A stretch of 64,000 bases of DNA from Phialophora verrucosa. Lineage: Eukaryota; Ascomycota; Eurotiomycetes; Chaetothyriales; Herpotrichiellaceae. The stretch is taken from NCBI GenBank assembly GCA_002099365.1, contig MSED01000006.1:1860001-1924000 (forward strand), written 5' to 3'. Below the pieces are notes generated by a model that was given only the letters and a program-made list of their open reading frames with translations, had not been told where the DNA came from and searched no databases. Below are positions 1 through 11,414 of the stretch, one piece after another (the stretch's first letter is position 1; each line of letters begins with the position of its first letter). The translations under genes and the position numbers were made by a program.

Positions 1-2036
1 TGGCCCGGCACTCCGTCAGCCATAGGCATGATGCTCCCATTCGGCGCCAGCGGAAACTGCGGCATGCCCGATTGAGCCCCAGGAGTGAACATGGTCGGAT
101 TATAGTAGTAGACCATGCCGTTCGTCTCATGAGCCATCATACTGCCAGGCACGCCGCCTTCAGCAGGTCCTGCGGGCGGCATGTAGCTCACTGGATGTGA
201 TTGCGAACCAGGGATGAAGTTTGGTGCCAATGCTGGTCCACCCATTGGAAGTCCAAATGAGCCGGTATCAGCGATGGACGGATAGAAGACTGGTCCGTTG
301 TTATACGGCGCACCATAATAGGTCGGTCCGCCCATAACCGGGTATGGTTGAAACCCTGGCGCATAGACTGCCCCTTCCGGGATCTGTGATAAGGGTGTCG
401 CTGCAGCCACTGAGGAAACTGTGGGCTGGACAGGCGGAGCACCAGCCTTTTCGTCCGGATATGGATTGCCAAAGTGCGTGGGGACTTGCTGATGGAAGGG
501 CTGCTCTTGCTGTTGCTGAGGAGCCTTGAATTGGAATGACGCCGGAGATTCAATATCCGCCAAAGAAACAGCCTTCTGAGGGCGAGGCTGATGCATGGGA
601 ATAGTCGTAGAGTGACCTCCGTACATTGCAGGGAACGGCAACTGCACCGCCGGAATGTGATTGATAGGCATTGGGGCATGGCCATTCACCCTAGGAGCAT
701 GCATGAGAGCCGGTGAAGGCCCAGCTGAGGGCATGCGGACCACTGGTCGAGTGCCGTCAATGGCTGTGGGGATATGGCGAGACATGACTGATTCTGTGGG
801 TGACCTGATGCCGTCTCGCATGGTAGATGCTCCGATGGAAGATTTCCGGCTCATAGCAACACTAGGAGTATAGCCACCATATATGCTCGGTCTGCGGCTT
901 CCATTGAAGCTTCCTCTGCCACGGCCCCGTCCATAACCTTGTTGATTTGGTCGCAGAGCTCGGGGTATGAAGATGAAGGATCGGTCGGTGCTGGGGAAGA
1001 TGTACCGCGGTGCAGCATCTGGAATAGACACACGCACAGGCTTGTCTCTTCTCAACGGAGGCCGGTGCTGGGGAAGAAGGGTATGGTGCTTCTTGACGAC
1101 ATTTGGCACAACGGCCTTCTGAACCATGCCAGGCAATGATACCTGCACGTTGACATTTCCTAGGACCGTGGTGAAGGAGAAGGACCTATTCGGTGCAGAT
1201 GTGGTGGACGTCGGTCTGCTTGGTTCTTTTCTGACTTCATTTGCCGTATGGGCTGGCTTGCTCCGATTCTGTTCCGCCATGGTTTCATTTTCGTGCTCGT
1301 CATGAAGATCATGCGCCCAAGGCTTGTCCGTAGGTTCGTTGGACCCTGGTAGTCGACTGCGCATGTCAGCAGATGCATACATTAACGTGTTTTGTACTCA
1401 CCTTGGGTTCATGGGAGGACCATAGCCGCGGCCACGGCCCCGTCCAAAAGGCCTGGCATTTGGAGCCGTAGAGGACGAGTTCCGGTCGTCATGAAGGAAG
1501 AAGCCACCTCTGTTCGGGACGAAAGCAGGATTCGCGTTCCTCTGGCGGATGTATTCTTGATGCTCTCTGCGCGCACGCTGTGCGGGAGTCTCGTTCCGAG
1601 GAGCTTTCGGAGGTAATATCTCGGGTGTTGCAGTAGCAGCGTCCGCGGTGGTAGGTAGGTCATCAAACTGAAGTTGTTCCGCCTCTTGTGCCTGCTGGCC
1701 CTGATTCACACCTTGCAGCATTGCCTGCGTGTCCGCCGACAGCTTGAAGTTATCATCAGTGGGCTTCGTCACATCCTTGACGGGCACAACAGACGGCTTT
1801 TGTTGTCGGTCTGTTGAACTCTGTGCTGTCGCTGCGGTTGTTTGGGCCGGATCCCGTTCGTCTCCGCTTGACTCACTGCCTTCGAATTCTACTTCATCGT
1901 CACCGTTGCTGACGGCAGAGCCTTCGCTGAGCGAGTCATCCTCAAAGTCACCCAGCACCGATTCCTCCTCCTCTCCTTCATCCTGCCGGCGCCGGCGTCT
2001 GCTTGCGAGTAGATTTTTCGTTCGAGGCGCAGGCAT
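1..2036 (-). CDS. Btz/CASC3 (Barentsz) domain protein, 3' partial
   Basis: Two exons are visible: 2036..1402 and 1356 to beyond base 1. The 45-nt intron (1401..1357) has a GTGAGT donor and a GCAG acceptor. Joining them gives one open frame of about 660 residues with no stop before the window edge, which strongly supports the junction. The N-terminus is acidic and rich in Ser, Glu and Arg (RRRRRQDEGEEEE). A segment with NPAFVPNRGGFFLHDDR followed after the junction by DKPWAHDLHDE matches the two halves of the SELOR/Btz module that binds eIF4AIII in the exon junction complex. The remainder is low-complexity Pro/Gln/Gly-rich sequence with GRGRGRG stretches. By family it should bind mRNA as part of the EJC, acting in nucleus and cytoplasm. 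The ATG at 2036 is the first in frame. The C-terminus is missing, so total length is unknown. Confidence 0.8.
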
Positions 2037-2570
2037 GATTGTGACGACAAATTGGGTGGAGTTGAGAAATCGCAGGCGGAGGGAACCGTCCCCGAGATTG
2101 AATGCACTCTAATAGGGACAATGATGGACCATTCTGGGTCGTCGAGGACTCGAGTCTCGAGCCGGTGATGGTGGGTCGATGGATGTGTGTTGGGCGAAGG
2201 AATTACAGAATTATGACACCATGTCGCCGTGGGTTCAGGCACGGAAAGATCCAAAGGGCGATGAGCAACAATTGAAGCCTGATGAAATTATGTATTTTGA
2301 AGCAGCGTGAAGGGAATCAGTGCAGCTGGTGAAGCACAAGATGCCCTTGCACCTCGCCAGCGGAATCGTCTTTTGACCGGCTTCGAAAGTCGATCCTGCC
2401 TGAGGCGCCATGGGGGGCTAACCCCGATCCGTGCCCGTGCTGCCCCAGATTATTGCTCGGCCTTAAATGTGCCTGTGACGCTAAACTGAGTGCCCGCCTA
2501 CCAGGTATGAAGGAGACTCGCTAAACGTGAACATCGACACCACCCATCAGTCCACTGTGTGGTGGTGCCC
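2037..2570. other. Intergenic: upstream region of the Btz gene
   Basis: This stretch separates the start of the Btz-domain gene (minus strand) from the stop of the Nop13-like gene (minus strand). It should hold the Btz promoter and the Nop13 3' UTR. I see no conserved ORF, repeat or RNA gene. Confidence 0.5.
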
Positions 2571-3674
2571 CTACTCGAACAACGTGCGTTGACCCCTACT
2601 CTCGACAATGGCACCTGTGAGCTTCTGTACCGTTTCCTCCGAATACTTGCCCTCGGGCTTGGGCTTGGGCTTCTTGGCCTTCGTTTCATTGACCACGTGC
2701 GCGACCTCGTCGCCGTCCACTTCCACAATCCCAGGCTGAGCCGTTGACTGTTCTTGCCTTGGTGTCGGATTTTTAGCATTCTTTCCGAACCTCTTCTCGT
2801 ACCTGACAGCCTTGTCTTCGGCATACTCCATCCTTAATCTTCGGCCTTGGATCTTGTTCACCCAAATTCTGCTATTTCCTGACCTTGACTTTGCAGCCGA
2901 ATCTTTTGCCTTGCCGTCCAGTTCAATCCAGCCTCGAACAGCCTTTTCCGCGGAAGCCACCTGTTCGAACTCGATCCAGGCATATCCTTTACACTTCCCA
3001 GAATCCTCGAATGTCGCCATATGGGTGGAAGTAATAGTTCCGCAAACGTCGAAATGTGCCTCAAGATCCGCAACCGTGGTTGCAAAATCTAGATTTCCGA
3101 CGAATATCCTCCTGCTTGGAGGATGGCTCGGCTTTCCTTCTTTGTCGTTCTTCCGCTCCGGTCTCCCCTCAAAGTTCTTTGCGTCCTTGATCAGTACACG
3201 GCGACCGCCCAACATAGACTCGCTCAAGTTGAGGGCTGTCTCGACGCACTTTTGGTCGCAGAAATCGACGTATGCGAACCCTTTGTTCTGCGGCTTGCCG
3301 AACTTTGGTGGTCCTAGAGGTAGATGGACTCTGGTGATTTGATCGGGTTGTAACGTCTTGGTAGAACCTATCGTCAAGAACCTCAGAAGGTCCTCCTTAG
3401 TAGTGCCGAATGATAAGTTGCCAATCCAAACTCCATGCTCAGAGCGCTTGTTCTTCCCCTCAGACTCATCTTCCCCAGGTGATGAGTTCCCGGACTCCTT
3501 TTTGGCTACAGGTGAGGTGTTGCTGGTGGATACTTTCGCTTTCTTTGCTTTCCGAAGAGCCTTTTTCGACGGAGGTTCAGGTGCGTCGATATCTATCTCA
3601 AGCTCTGCCTCCGTGGGATCTCGTTTACGGCCTTTCAACGGTATAGCTTCTGTCTCCAGTCCAGTCACACTCAT
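2571..3674 (-). CDS. NOP13: Two-RRM nucleolar RNA-binding protein, Nop13-like
   Basis: A single-exon frame of 367 residues with a real ATG at 3674. The first ~85 residues are charged and lysine-rich (PSKKALRKAKKAK), as in nucleolar proteins. Two RRM domains follow: the first has an RNP2-like VWIGNLSFG and an RNP1-like KGFAYVDF; the second has RIFVGNLDF and KGYAWIEF. The tail is basic and ends QRTLFE. Length and two adjacent RRMs after an acidic/basic leader match fungal Nop13, a pre-60S-associated nucleolar protein. The gene is divergent from the IEC3 gene and shares a ~310-bp promoter region with it. The assignment rests on domain layout; another two-RRM nucleolar protein cannot be fully excluded. 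Confidence 0.82.
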   Translation of the reverse strand: MSVTGLETEAIPLKGRKRDPTEAELEIDIDAPEPPSKKALRKAKKAKVSTSNTSPVAKKESGNSSPGEDESEGKNKRSEHGVWIGNLSFGTTKEDLLRFLTIGSTKTLQPDQITRVHLPLGPPKFGKPQNKGFAYVDFCDQKCVETALNLSESMLGGRRVLIKDAKNFEGRPERKNDKEGKPSHPPSRRIFVGNLDFATTVADLEAHFDVCGTITSTHMATFEDSGKCKGYAWIEFEQVASAEKAVRGWIELDGKAKDSAAKSRSGNSRIWVNKIQGRRLRMEYAEDKAVRYEKRFGKNAKNPTPRQEQSTAQPGIVEVDGDEVAHVVNETKAKKPKPKPEGKYSEETVQKLTGAIVESRGQRTLFE

Positions 3675-3985
3675 TTTGAGTTTCTGATATTATGTAGAGC
3701 CTGCTCGACTAAAAAGGAGTATGGAACTTACCATGTTTAAAGAGTGGAAAAGTGATTTGCTGCTGCATAGTCTGACATTTTTCCTGTGGGGAAATTCAAT
3801 TCGCTTCCTCCGCAATTCAAGAACGCGCCGTGGCTGCGGCTCGTTCTCGTTCACGCCTGTCCGCCGCTCACCATTATTCACGGGCATCCCAGCAACTATC
3901 ACTCAGTCACTAAGGTTTCATCTGATTGTTGCACTACACCTGTGTGCTCTCCGGGCTCCTGATTTCCATCGCCCCTTGGCACATC
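3675..3985. promoter_or_regulatory. Shared promoter region of Nop13-like and IEC3 genes
   Basis: About 310 bp lie between two divergent start codons (ATG at 3674 minus, ATG at 3986 plus), so this segment must contain both promoters. I cannot point to a definite TATA box or operator. Confidence 0.55.
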
Positions 3986-5113
3986 ATGACTTCAGTGGAA
4001 CCGGTGGAAGGCCCCTCGACGGGTGAGCCAAAGACGGATGTATCTGAACAGCACACGTCGTCCCGAAAATCCTACCGGTACATTTCCCTAGAACGCGAAT
4101 ACCGTGAGGGCGTCTACTGATTGTAATCCAGACGGAAATATCGCAAAATCATGGTCATATTCGAGGAGAAGATGCGAGAGAGCAATTCCCTGTTCAAGGA
4201 AGAGCAGAGAGTCACAGATATAGCTCAGAGGCTCGCTGAGCAGACAGAGTAGCCGAACCAACATGCATCTTGTGTGCGCCCTACTGAAAGTTTCTGTAGC
4301 CAACTCCTCGAACTACTCCTCGAGCTCAACTCATGCCCACAAGTGCCATCGCGACTCCGCTACGACCTCAAGTTAACGAGCGAAAGCAAGGGAGATCCGA
4401 GCCCTCCTATCTCGGAAGAAGATGCAAATTTGGAATTGCACAAAGCGAGGGCGCGACTGCAGGCTGGAGAAATCACACTGGCCGAATATAGGGAGATCGG
4501 AGCCACCATACTCAGGTCGCCCGAATTCGCCCCCAGGCACTCCTACACATCTCTCTTGTCCCTTGCACCTCCCGTGCATCGTTCAGTCGACAAGGCAGAT
4601 GCAAGCCATGTTGCGTCAAGCGGTGTTCTGACGATCAAGCAAGAAGAGCAATACCTCCAGGGCCTGGATGCTTTTCTTGACGGGGAGGCGCCGAATCCAC
4701 GACCGCATGCTATGAGCAGCCTAGGCAACCGAAACGCAGAGAAAAACGCAGAACGCGAACGAGAGACTCAACTCAAGAACCCTGTCTCTGTGTATAACTG
4801 GCTTCGAAAACACCAGCCACAGGTGTTCCTTCAGGATAACGAGGCTAGCACGGACAAGGCACCCCGGGCAACAGGTTCACGGAGCTCAGCCCGAAAATCC
4901 GCTCAAAAGGAATTGATTAAACAGGAGAAGGACTACGACGATGAAGGGTTTGCCGCAGAGACGGTCCCGTCAAGAGGCAAAAGAAAACGCGACGAAGATG
5001 GGGGGTACCGGCCCAAGGGAGGCGCTTCGAGGGGCATCAAGCGCAAGAAGGACCCAAAAGATGAGGCGCCAAAAAGCAAGCGAGCAAAGAAGCCATCAAT
5101 AGACGCCAGGTAG
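3986..5113 (+). CDS. Ino80 chromatin-remodelling complex subunit, IEC3 type
   Basis: Three exons: 3986..4077, 4132..4248 and 4300..5113, giving 340 residues. Intron 1 is 54 nt (donor GTACAT) and intron 2 is 51 nt (donor GTAGCC, acceptor TGTAG). Joining restores the conserved N-terminal helix (RKYRKIMVIFEEKM, then QLLELLLELN), the hallmark of the IEC3 family (Pfam Ino80_Iec3). The middle contains a NPVSVYNWLRKHQPQVF segment, and the C-terminus is highly basic with KRKRDEDGGYRPKGG and RGIKRKKDPKDE stretches that look like nuclear localisation signals. By family it is an accessory subunit of the nuclear INO80 nucleosome remodeller. Without splicing, the frame is broken by stops at about 4118 and 4249. 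Confidence 0.85.
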
Positions 5114-5868
5114 TGAAGGCGAAGCGAGTAGAAGGCCTGATTCAACGCACAACTGTATCAACATCGAAGGGAGCAACAGAACGAGTCTCATTAGACAGGT
5201 ACTTCGAGGAGATCTCCGATAGATGTCTCGCTAATAGCATACGAGTTTTATCTTCCGTGTGGCGGACGCCCAAACTGTGCGATGACTCTTCTCGTGCGTA
5301 GCAATATCCGAAAGCAATCGCAGGCAAGAATGCTTTTAGCACAACCAGGAAGATGGGGCTGAAATGACCTCAAGAAAGCCGATTGATGCCGTCAACACGA
5401 GGTGATTATGGCCACAGTACAAAGTATCAGGATGTATCTGTCGCAGATGGAATGCCTTGTAATTTATGCCTTGTTATGTCAGATGTTATTCATAACTCCC
5501 CAAGAAGAATGCTGCTGATCAGTCGCTCCTCTTGTCCTTCTCGGCAACTTCTCGACCCCAGCTCCGACTGACGCTACCTTGATCCTGCGACGAGCGAGTA
5601 CGACAGGTACGGGTACTTTCTCCAGCTACTACCGATCTTGACGGCTATCGTTGTACCGAGTGACTGTTAGAACCCCTCATTGACTTGCTGCAAAACAAGG
5701 CGGGTTGGCCAGCAACCGTGAAAGTCGGTTGTGATCACAGCCCTGCACCACCCGCCCGCCAGGTCAGAGCCAGGTCAGACCAGGCGATAGATGCTCACCT
5801 AGTAGTCCTTACATTATCATGGCCTGAGAACGGACTCTGGGCTTAGACTAAGGCGAACCATCGGTTTC
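5114..5868. other. Intergenic between IEC3 and Osh3-like genes
   Basis: This is IEC3 3' UTR plus the promoter of the oxysterol-binding-protein gene. Only short non-conserved frames are present and I see no repeat. Confidence 0.45.
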
Positions 5869-8853
5869 ATGGCTGGTCTCGAGCAGATCGAGGTTCATTC
5901 CAGGGTGCGGACCAACCTATGTTACCCCTGTAGGTGTACTGACCGGGAGTCTTAGAACTACCTCGTGCGCTGGGTCAATGTCAAGCAAGAGCATACAATC
6001 TCGTGGACAGTCCAACCTCACAAGAAATCGCTCAATCTCGGCCTGTTCAAGCACCCCGGCCCACTGTCGACCCTGCATGGCTCCTCCACCTCCCTCAATC
6101 CACCCTCACCTACACATCCCCCAGACGACGAGGAGAAGGAAAAGACCGAAGCACCTTCGACCGCCGTCGAGAAGTTGACTGGTATTGGCCTGAAACAAGT
6201 AAAATGGATTGGCAAATGCGAGGCCGACAAGGTGACCCAGGGAAAGCATGAAGTGCGCCTCGGCGAAGCAGGGAACTATGCTCTGGTATTCGACAATACC
6301 TTCTCCAAGAGCATGTCAAAGACAGCAACAATCTTCCTGCTCACCTACCCGACAGCATGTCAACCGCAAATACAGTTTGGTGCGCAGTTACAGCACCCGC
6401 AGTCAATGGCCTCTGCCATGGCCATTGCCAACACCTCCTCTACGTTGTTCAAGAGAAGTCCGAAACTGAAGGCGAAGGATAAGGAGTCTGTTGACTCTCT
6501 GAGGCAGACTTCCATCAGCCAGCAGTCTGCTGGCGGGAGCATCGCGCCTGTTCCGGAGGGCCCGAGCCTTGCAGGGGATCCTTCTTCCATCCATACTGGC
6601 GTTCTCCACAAGTTGAGGCGGAAGAAACATCAAGGTTATGCTCGGAGATTCTTTTGCTTGGACTTTACGTCTTCCACCTTGTCATACTACCGCGATCGGA
6701 ACTCTTCAGCTCTGCGCGGCGCCATTCCTCTCTCGCTGGCAGCGGTCTCAGCCAACAGCAAAACCCGCGAGATCTCAATTGACTCAGGCGTTGAGCTTTG
6801 GCACCTAAAGGCAAACAACGACGCTGACTTTGTAGCTTGGAAGGGGGCTTTGGAGACGGCCACCAAGCTCATGCTGGAACCCAAAACACCTGCTGACAAT
6901 CTGCGTCTGGGTCCGGACGGGAGCATTGAGGCAGGGGCTTCGTCCTCCTTCGACGAGCAGGAATGGGCAAGGCTGGAGACACTGCTCAGCCGAATATCGG
7001 GTACCCGAGACGCTGTACGTCGCCTTTGTTTAGACACCCTCGCTCAGCCTGGCGCCATGCCATCTCCCAGACTAGGATCGACTCCGTCAGGCACCACGCC
7101 AACCGAGGGACCATCTGGCGAAGATTATTTCAGGCAGGATGACAAGCGGCCCTTCTGGAAACGCAAAGCCAGTACGACAGCCACTCAATCCAACATCTTT
7201 AAGCGCAGTGTTTCCGCTCAGCTCGCCGTGCCTCTTCCGGGTCTGGAGCCTATCTTGCGCAACGGGACTCCTCCTCCACCTACAGGAGCTCCAGCTCCGC
7301 GGCCTCGCCTCCACCACGAAGAGAGCATGTACGACCACTGTCGAGCGCTGTTGCATGATCTAGACTCAGTTGTTGGTGAATTCTCCTCAGTCATCGCTGA
7401 GGGTAAGATTCGACGTACAACCCCTCCCAAGTCTGCTGTGTCTCGGCTGAGTCTTCAATCCGTCGACTCACAGGAATATTTCGACGCCGAGGATGATGTG
7501 CATGTGCTCGACATTCACAGTGATACAGATCATGAGGGCTTCGAGGACAGTCCAGAGGGAGATGAAGACTCAGCAACCAGCAGTGACATTGATGAGGACT
7601 CCATAGACGTGCTGAAACGTCGTTCAGGAAGCGTCTCCTCATACCTTCCTCCAAGAGCCAAAACTCTGGCACCGCTGCCACTACCACCGATCCCCAGGCG
7701 GCAAAATATAGCCGCCCCGACAATAATGCCTCCAAGTCTGATAGGATTTCTCCGGAAGAACGTGGGCAAGGATCTGTCTACGATATCCATGCCGGTGTCG
7801 GCGAATGAACCTCTCTCACTTCTCCAGCGAGCCGCCGAACAGCTGGAATACTCTCAGTTACTGGACCATGCAGTCCAGTGCAACGATATATTTGAACGAC
7901 TCATGTACGTGGCTGCTTTTGCCGTCTCATCCCTATCCAACAGTCGGGTAAAAGAAAGATCTATCCGCAAACCCTTCAACCCCATGCTGGGCGAGACATT
8001 TGAGCTTGTCCGAGAAGATCGGGGTTTCCGCCTCATCTCCGAGAAGGTGTCCCATCGGCCTGTGCAACTTGCCTTACATGCGGAATCGGAAAATTGGACA
8101 TTCACCCAGTCACCTTTGCCATCGCAGAAATTCTGGGGTAAATCTTCTGAAATCATCAACGAGGGCAAAGCACGGTTGGTACTGCACAGCACGGGAGAAT
8201 CGTATAGCTGGTCCTCTGCAACGTGTTTCCTGCGCAACATCATTGCAGGTGAGAAATACGTTGAGCCGACCGGCACTATGACGATCTATAACGACAGCGC
8301 CGGGCATAAGGCAGTTGTGTCGTTCAGAGCCAAAGGAATGTTCTCTGGCCGGAGTGAAGAAGTGGATGTGCAAACCATCGATTCTCAGGGTCAGGAATTG
8401 TCTATCGGGCTCCACGGAACATGGACGGATTCCTTGCAATTGAAAGAGCCAGGCAAACTTGGTCAAAGGAACACCATTTGGTCCGCCGGCGCACTGGTCC
8501 AAAATGCACCGAAGCATTACGGCATGACACTCTTTGCTGCTCAACTCAATGAAATCACCGAGGTCGAGGAGGGAAAGATTGCGCCCTCCGACAGTCGCCT
8601 CCGGCCTGATCAGAGTGCTCTTGAGAAGGGCGACCACGAGGCTGCAGAGCAGCTGAAGAATCAGCTTGAGGAAGCACAGCGGGCGCGCAGGAGGGAGATG
8701 GAGGCAAACGATGAGGCCTGGAAGCCTCGTTGGTTCACAAAGGTGGAACTCGGCGACGAGATCGTATGGAAGTTAAGGACGGGCAAGGAAGGGTACTGGG
8801 AGGAGCGGTCGAAGGGGGAGTGGACTGGAGTAGTGCCCGTGCTTCAGACATAG
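5869..8853 (+). CDS. Oxysterol-binding protein, Osh3 type (GOLD-like + PH + ORD)
   Basis: Two exons, 5869..5904 and 5956..8853, give 977 residues. The tiny first exon encodes MAGLEQIEVHSR and joins in phase to NYLVRWVNVK. The 51-nt intron has a rare GTGCGG donor but a clear TACTGAC branch site and a CTTAG acceptor. Domains in order are a GOLD-like beta domain (~15-140), a PH domain (~225-320, TGVLHKLRRKKHQGYARRFF), a Pro/Ser-rich linker with an acidic patch, and the OSBP-related lipid-transfer domain (~610-960). The last contains RKPFNPMLGETFEL and an SEKVSHRP signature near residue 706. This layout matches Osh3, which acts at ER-plasma-membrane contacts in phosphoinositide and lipid exchange. 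The canonical EQVSHHPP signature is altered: the second histidine is Arg. Confidence 0.9.
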
Positions 8854-10115
8854 AACTAAAAACTCTTGTACTGTATTGTGGGCAATACTGCACGGCGGTG
8901 ATATGCTACCTAGACCAACATCGGTAGAGGCCGCTTGATGCTTCAAGATTCGATGTCGGTACGAAGCAGGATCGACATCGATGCCTACGGTATCACTATG
9001 CCACCGAGGTGTTTGCGGTGGCCAGGAGGAAGTTTGTTGAAAGGCCCAAAGATTAGCCTCTGTTCGAACATATTATGCCAGGCTCAGCAATATCCTGCTT
9101 TCAAGATGAGGTATGAAGGACACAACGGAATGAGGGCTCCAATCTCCTTGGATGTCCTCGTGTTCATCGAGAAGTACCGGCGCCTTGATGTGGCCTAGCC
9201 GTTCCCTCCAGATTTCGGTATTCAAGCCAGCTGCCAATTACACTTCCTCTCGCCCCACGTTGCCGTTCTGCAACACATCCTGGGGGATATTGAGAATCAC
9301 AAGAGGCATCCAATCAGTGCTTGTGTTACCTTTTCTAGGTCTACGAGGGATTAAGCCCTGATGTCACAGCGGCATGGATGGCAAATCCAAACTCAAGGCA
9401 AGTCAACTCACTTTGCGCTAAGGTCGCTGACACTCCGTTATCTGAGATTGCAGCAAGCCGACGAGATACGACGGCATTACCTCACGAGTGTCACGTCACG
9501 TTGCCGCTTGCTGTTCTTTCTAATCAATCCGTGAGGTTCGTGGCGGGCTTTTCCCAGGCTGAAGATCTCGCATCCACTGTATCTTCATTTTCACTCCACA
9601 GAATTCCAGATTTTCTTGTGCTCCACCCCTTCACCTCTTGGTCTTGTATACCCGCTTTCCACGAATCCGTGGCTCTCTAACTCTAACAGTGGAAAGCGCA
9701 TATACGAGCGGCGCTTCTTCATCAGGCTGGAACCTGGTCCGAGGTCTTGCGACTTCGAATCCATCTGAGTTATACGGAGACCACGTGCTGAGACAATTTT
9801 AATTTTCGGGTCTGTGCTTCTGCCTGAAGAAACCGTGAGCTCGTCGCATGCTCAAGAATCTTTTGGCGCAGCATTCGTTAGCAATCCGATGGTTCAATTA
9901 CCTTTTGTGCACCCCTAACAGTCGTAATCCTGCTCTCGGCTGGCATAATGTCCTCATTCAGACCGATATCTTCTAACGTCTCGATCACAACTACTGTCGA
10001 CAACTTCTTATGACCTTAGCGAAGGCAAGAAAGATTGCAACCGCCTTGCGTCAACTCGTTGTTCCGAGAGCTCGCTGGCTTGAATCAAAGTTTGACCAAC
10101 CTTAAGCAGAGCAAG
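8854..10115. other. Gene-free stretch before the kinase gene
   Basis: About 1.26 kb between the Osh3-like stop and the first kinase ATG. It contains only short frames with no recognisable protein. It presumably holds the Osh3 3' UTR and the kinase promoter and 5' UTR. I see no repeat or RNA gene. Confidence 0.45.
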
Positions 10116-11414
10116 ATGACTGCGACTCGGAGACCATCACTGGTTAGCAGAACCATGAGTACACCTCCCTCAACTCCAACCTCGACTCCGAGCGTGGAAC
10201 CAAAATTCCAACAGAGACAAGCGACCGGCTCTGTACTGACACCACCAACCTCACCCAGACAAAGTCGCTCGTCGTCAAACATCTCGGACCTGGCGATACC
10301 AATCTCTCCGTCACGCCTCCATCCTCCACAGCTGTTGTTCAAGGCCAAGGATGCAAAGCTCAATCCGATCGATACAAACATTTCCCAACAGAAGGACCCC
10401 ATTGAAACAAGTGTGACCGAATGTCCGTTCGAGGTTGAGATCCTCAAAGACGAGCGCGGCCGAGATGCAATCTTCGGGACAGGTGCATGGAGTACCGTCT
10501 ACAAAGCTATCACTCGCGCCAGGTCACGAACCGTCTCAACATCGCTCACACCACCCCCGTCGCCAACAATCACAACGCCTGCTCTCGTGGCGGTCAAGAG
10601 ACCAGCCCGTCGCGACGCGGTGGACATATTGAAGAGCGAAGCCAAAATCCTCAGCTACTTGCGAAGCGTCCCGGAAAGCGAGAGATATGTGGTGCCCTTC
10701 TATGGCGTCGTCGACGAAGCAACCATCGTTTTGGAAGCCATACCGTTCAGCCTTGAAGACCACATACGGAAATGCGCAGCAATAGCAGCGCAGAATTTCT
10801 CGACGCGGACCATGACGGAGCCTGTGCTTGGAAGTGCCGCGAAATGGTTTCATCTTGCATATCAACTAGTGTCGGCCCTGGCCTGGCTTCACAACGGCGC
10901 ACAAGTCGTTCATGGCGACATCAAACCGGGCAATATCCTTTTATCGCGGGCTCATGGCTCTGAAAATGATATCGCTTTCGAACCGCTACTGGCGGACTTT
11001 TCGTCCTCCCAGAGACTGGACCTCGATGAGACGACGCCAAACACTTTATCAGCTGTCACGAGAGAGTACACCGCACCCGAACTTCTAAACTCGAAAGTCC
11101 TTCGCGATCCAACATCAACAGCCACGACAGCATCAGACGTCTTTTCCATGGCACTTACATTGCTGGTCGCCGCGACTGGGCAGTTGCTTGTATACCCTGG
11201 TTCAGTATTTCAGCGGCAAGCGATGGCGACTCAAGGGTGGATGGCCCTAAGTCATGTCAGGAACGGGGAAGGAGGGACAAGGGTGCCAAGGCTCGGCATT
11301 GTCGAGAAGGTGCTCGAGAAAGCTGTGCTGAAGGCGGATATGGGCAGAGTGAGTGCTCAAGAATGGATGGGAATCGTCGAGACTCTTGGGAAGAAAGAGC
11401 CAGTAAAGATCTAA
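10116..11414 (+). CDS. Atypical protein kinase domain protein (non-RD, DFS motif)
   Basis: A single exon of 432 residues. The open frame extends upstream to 10035, but that codon is TTG; the first ATG is 10116 (MTATRRPS). Residues 1-100 are Ser/Thr/Pro-rich and probably disordered. The kinase fold follows: glycine-rich loop FGTGAWSTVYKA, VAVKRP with the ATP-binding lysine, a helix-C glutamate in SEAKILSYL, catalytic loop HGDIKPGNIL, metal-binding motif ADFSSS, and an APE-like TAPELL. The catalytic Asp and Asn are kept, but the loop is HGD rather than HRD, and DFG reads DFS. I do not recognise the subfamily or its substrate. An insertion rich in Ser/Thr/Pro interrupts the N-lobe between the glycine loop and the lysine. 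Confidence 0.8.
   Translation: MTATRRPSLVSRTMSTPPSTPTSTPSVEPKFQQRQATGSVLTPPTSPRQSRSSSNISDLAIPISPSRLHPPQLLFKAKDAKLNPIDTNISQQKDPIETSVTECPFEVEILKDERGRDAIFGTGAWSTVYKAITRARSRTVSTSLTPPPSPTITTPALVAVKRPARRDAVDILKSEAKILSYLRSVPESERYVVPFYGVVDEATIVLEAIPFSLEDHIRKCAAIAAQNFSTRTMTEPVLGSAAKWFHLAYQLVSALAWLHNGAQVVHGDIKPGNILLSRAHGSENDIAFEPLLADFSSSQRLDLDETTPNTLSAVTREYTAPELLNSKVLRDPTSTATTASDVFSMALTLLVAATGQLLVYPGSVFQRQAMATQGWMALSHVRNGEGGTRVPRLGIVEKVLEKAVLKADMGRVSAQEWMGIVETLGKKEPVKI

Noticed and set aside
10035..10115. Upstream extension of the kinase frame
   Set aside because: The first codon is TTG; the first ATG is 10116 and the extension has no conserved feature.
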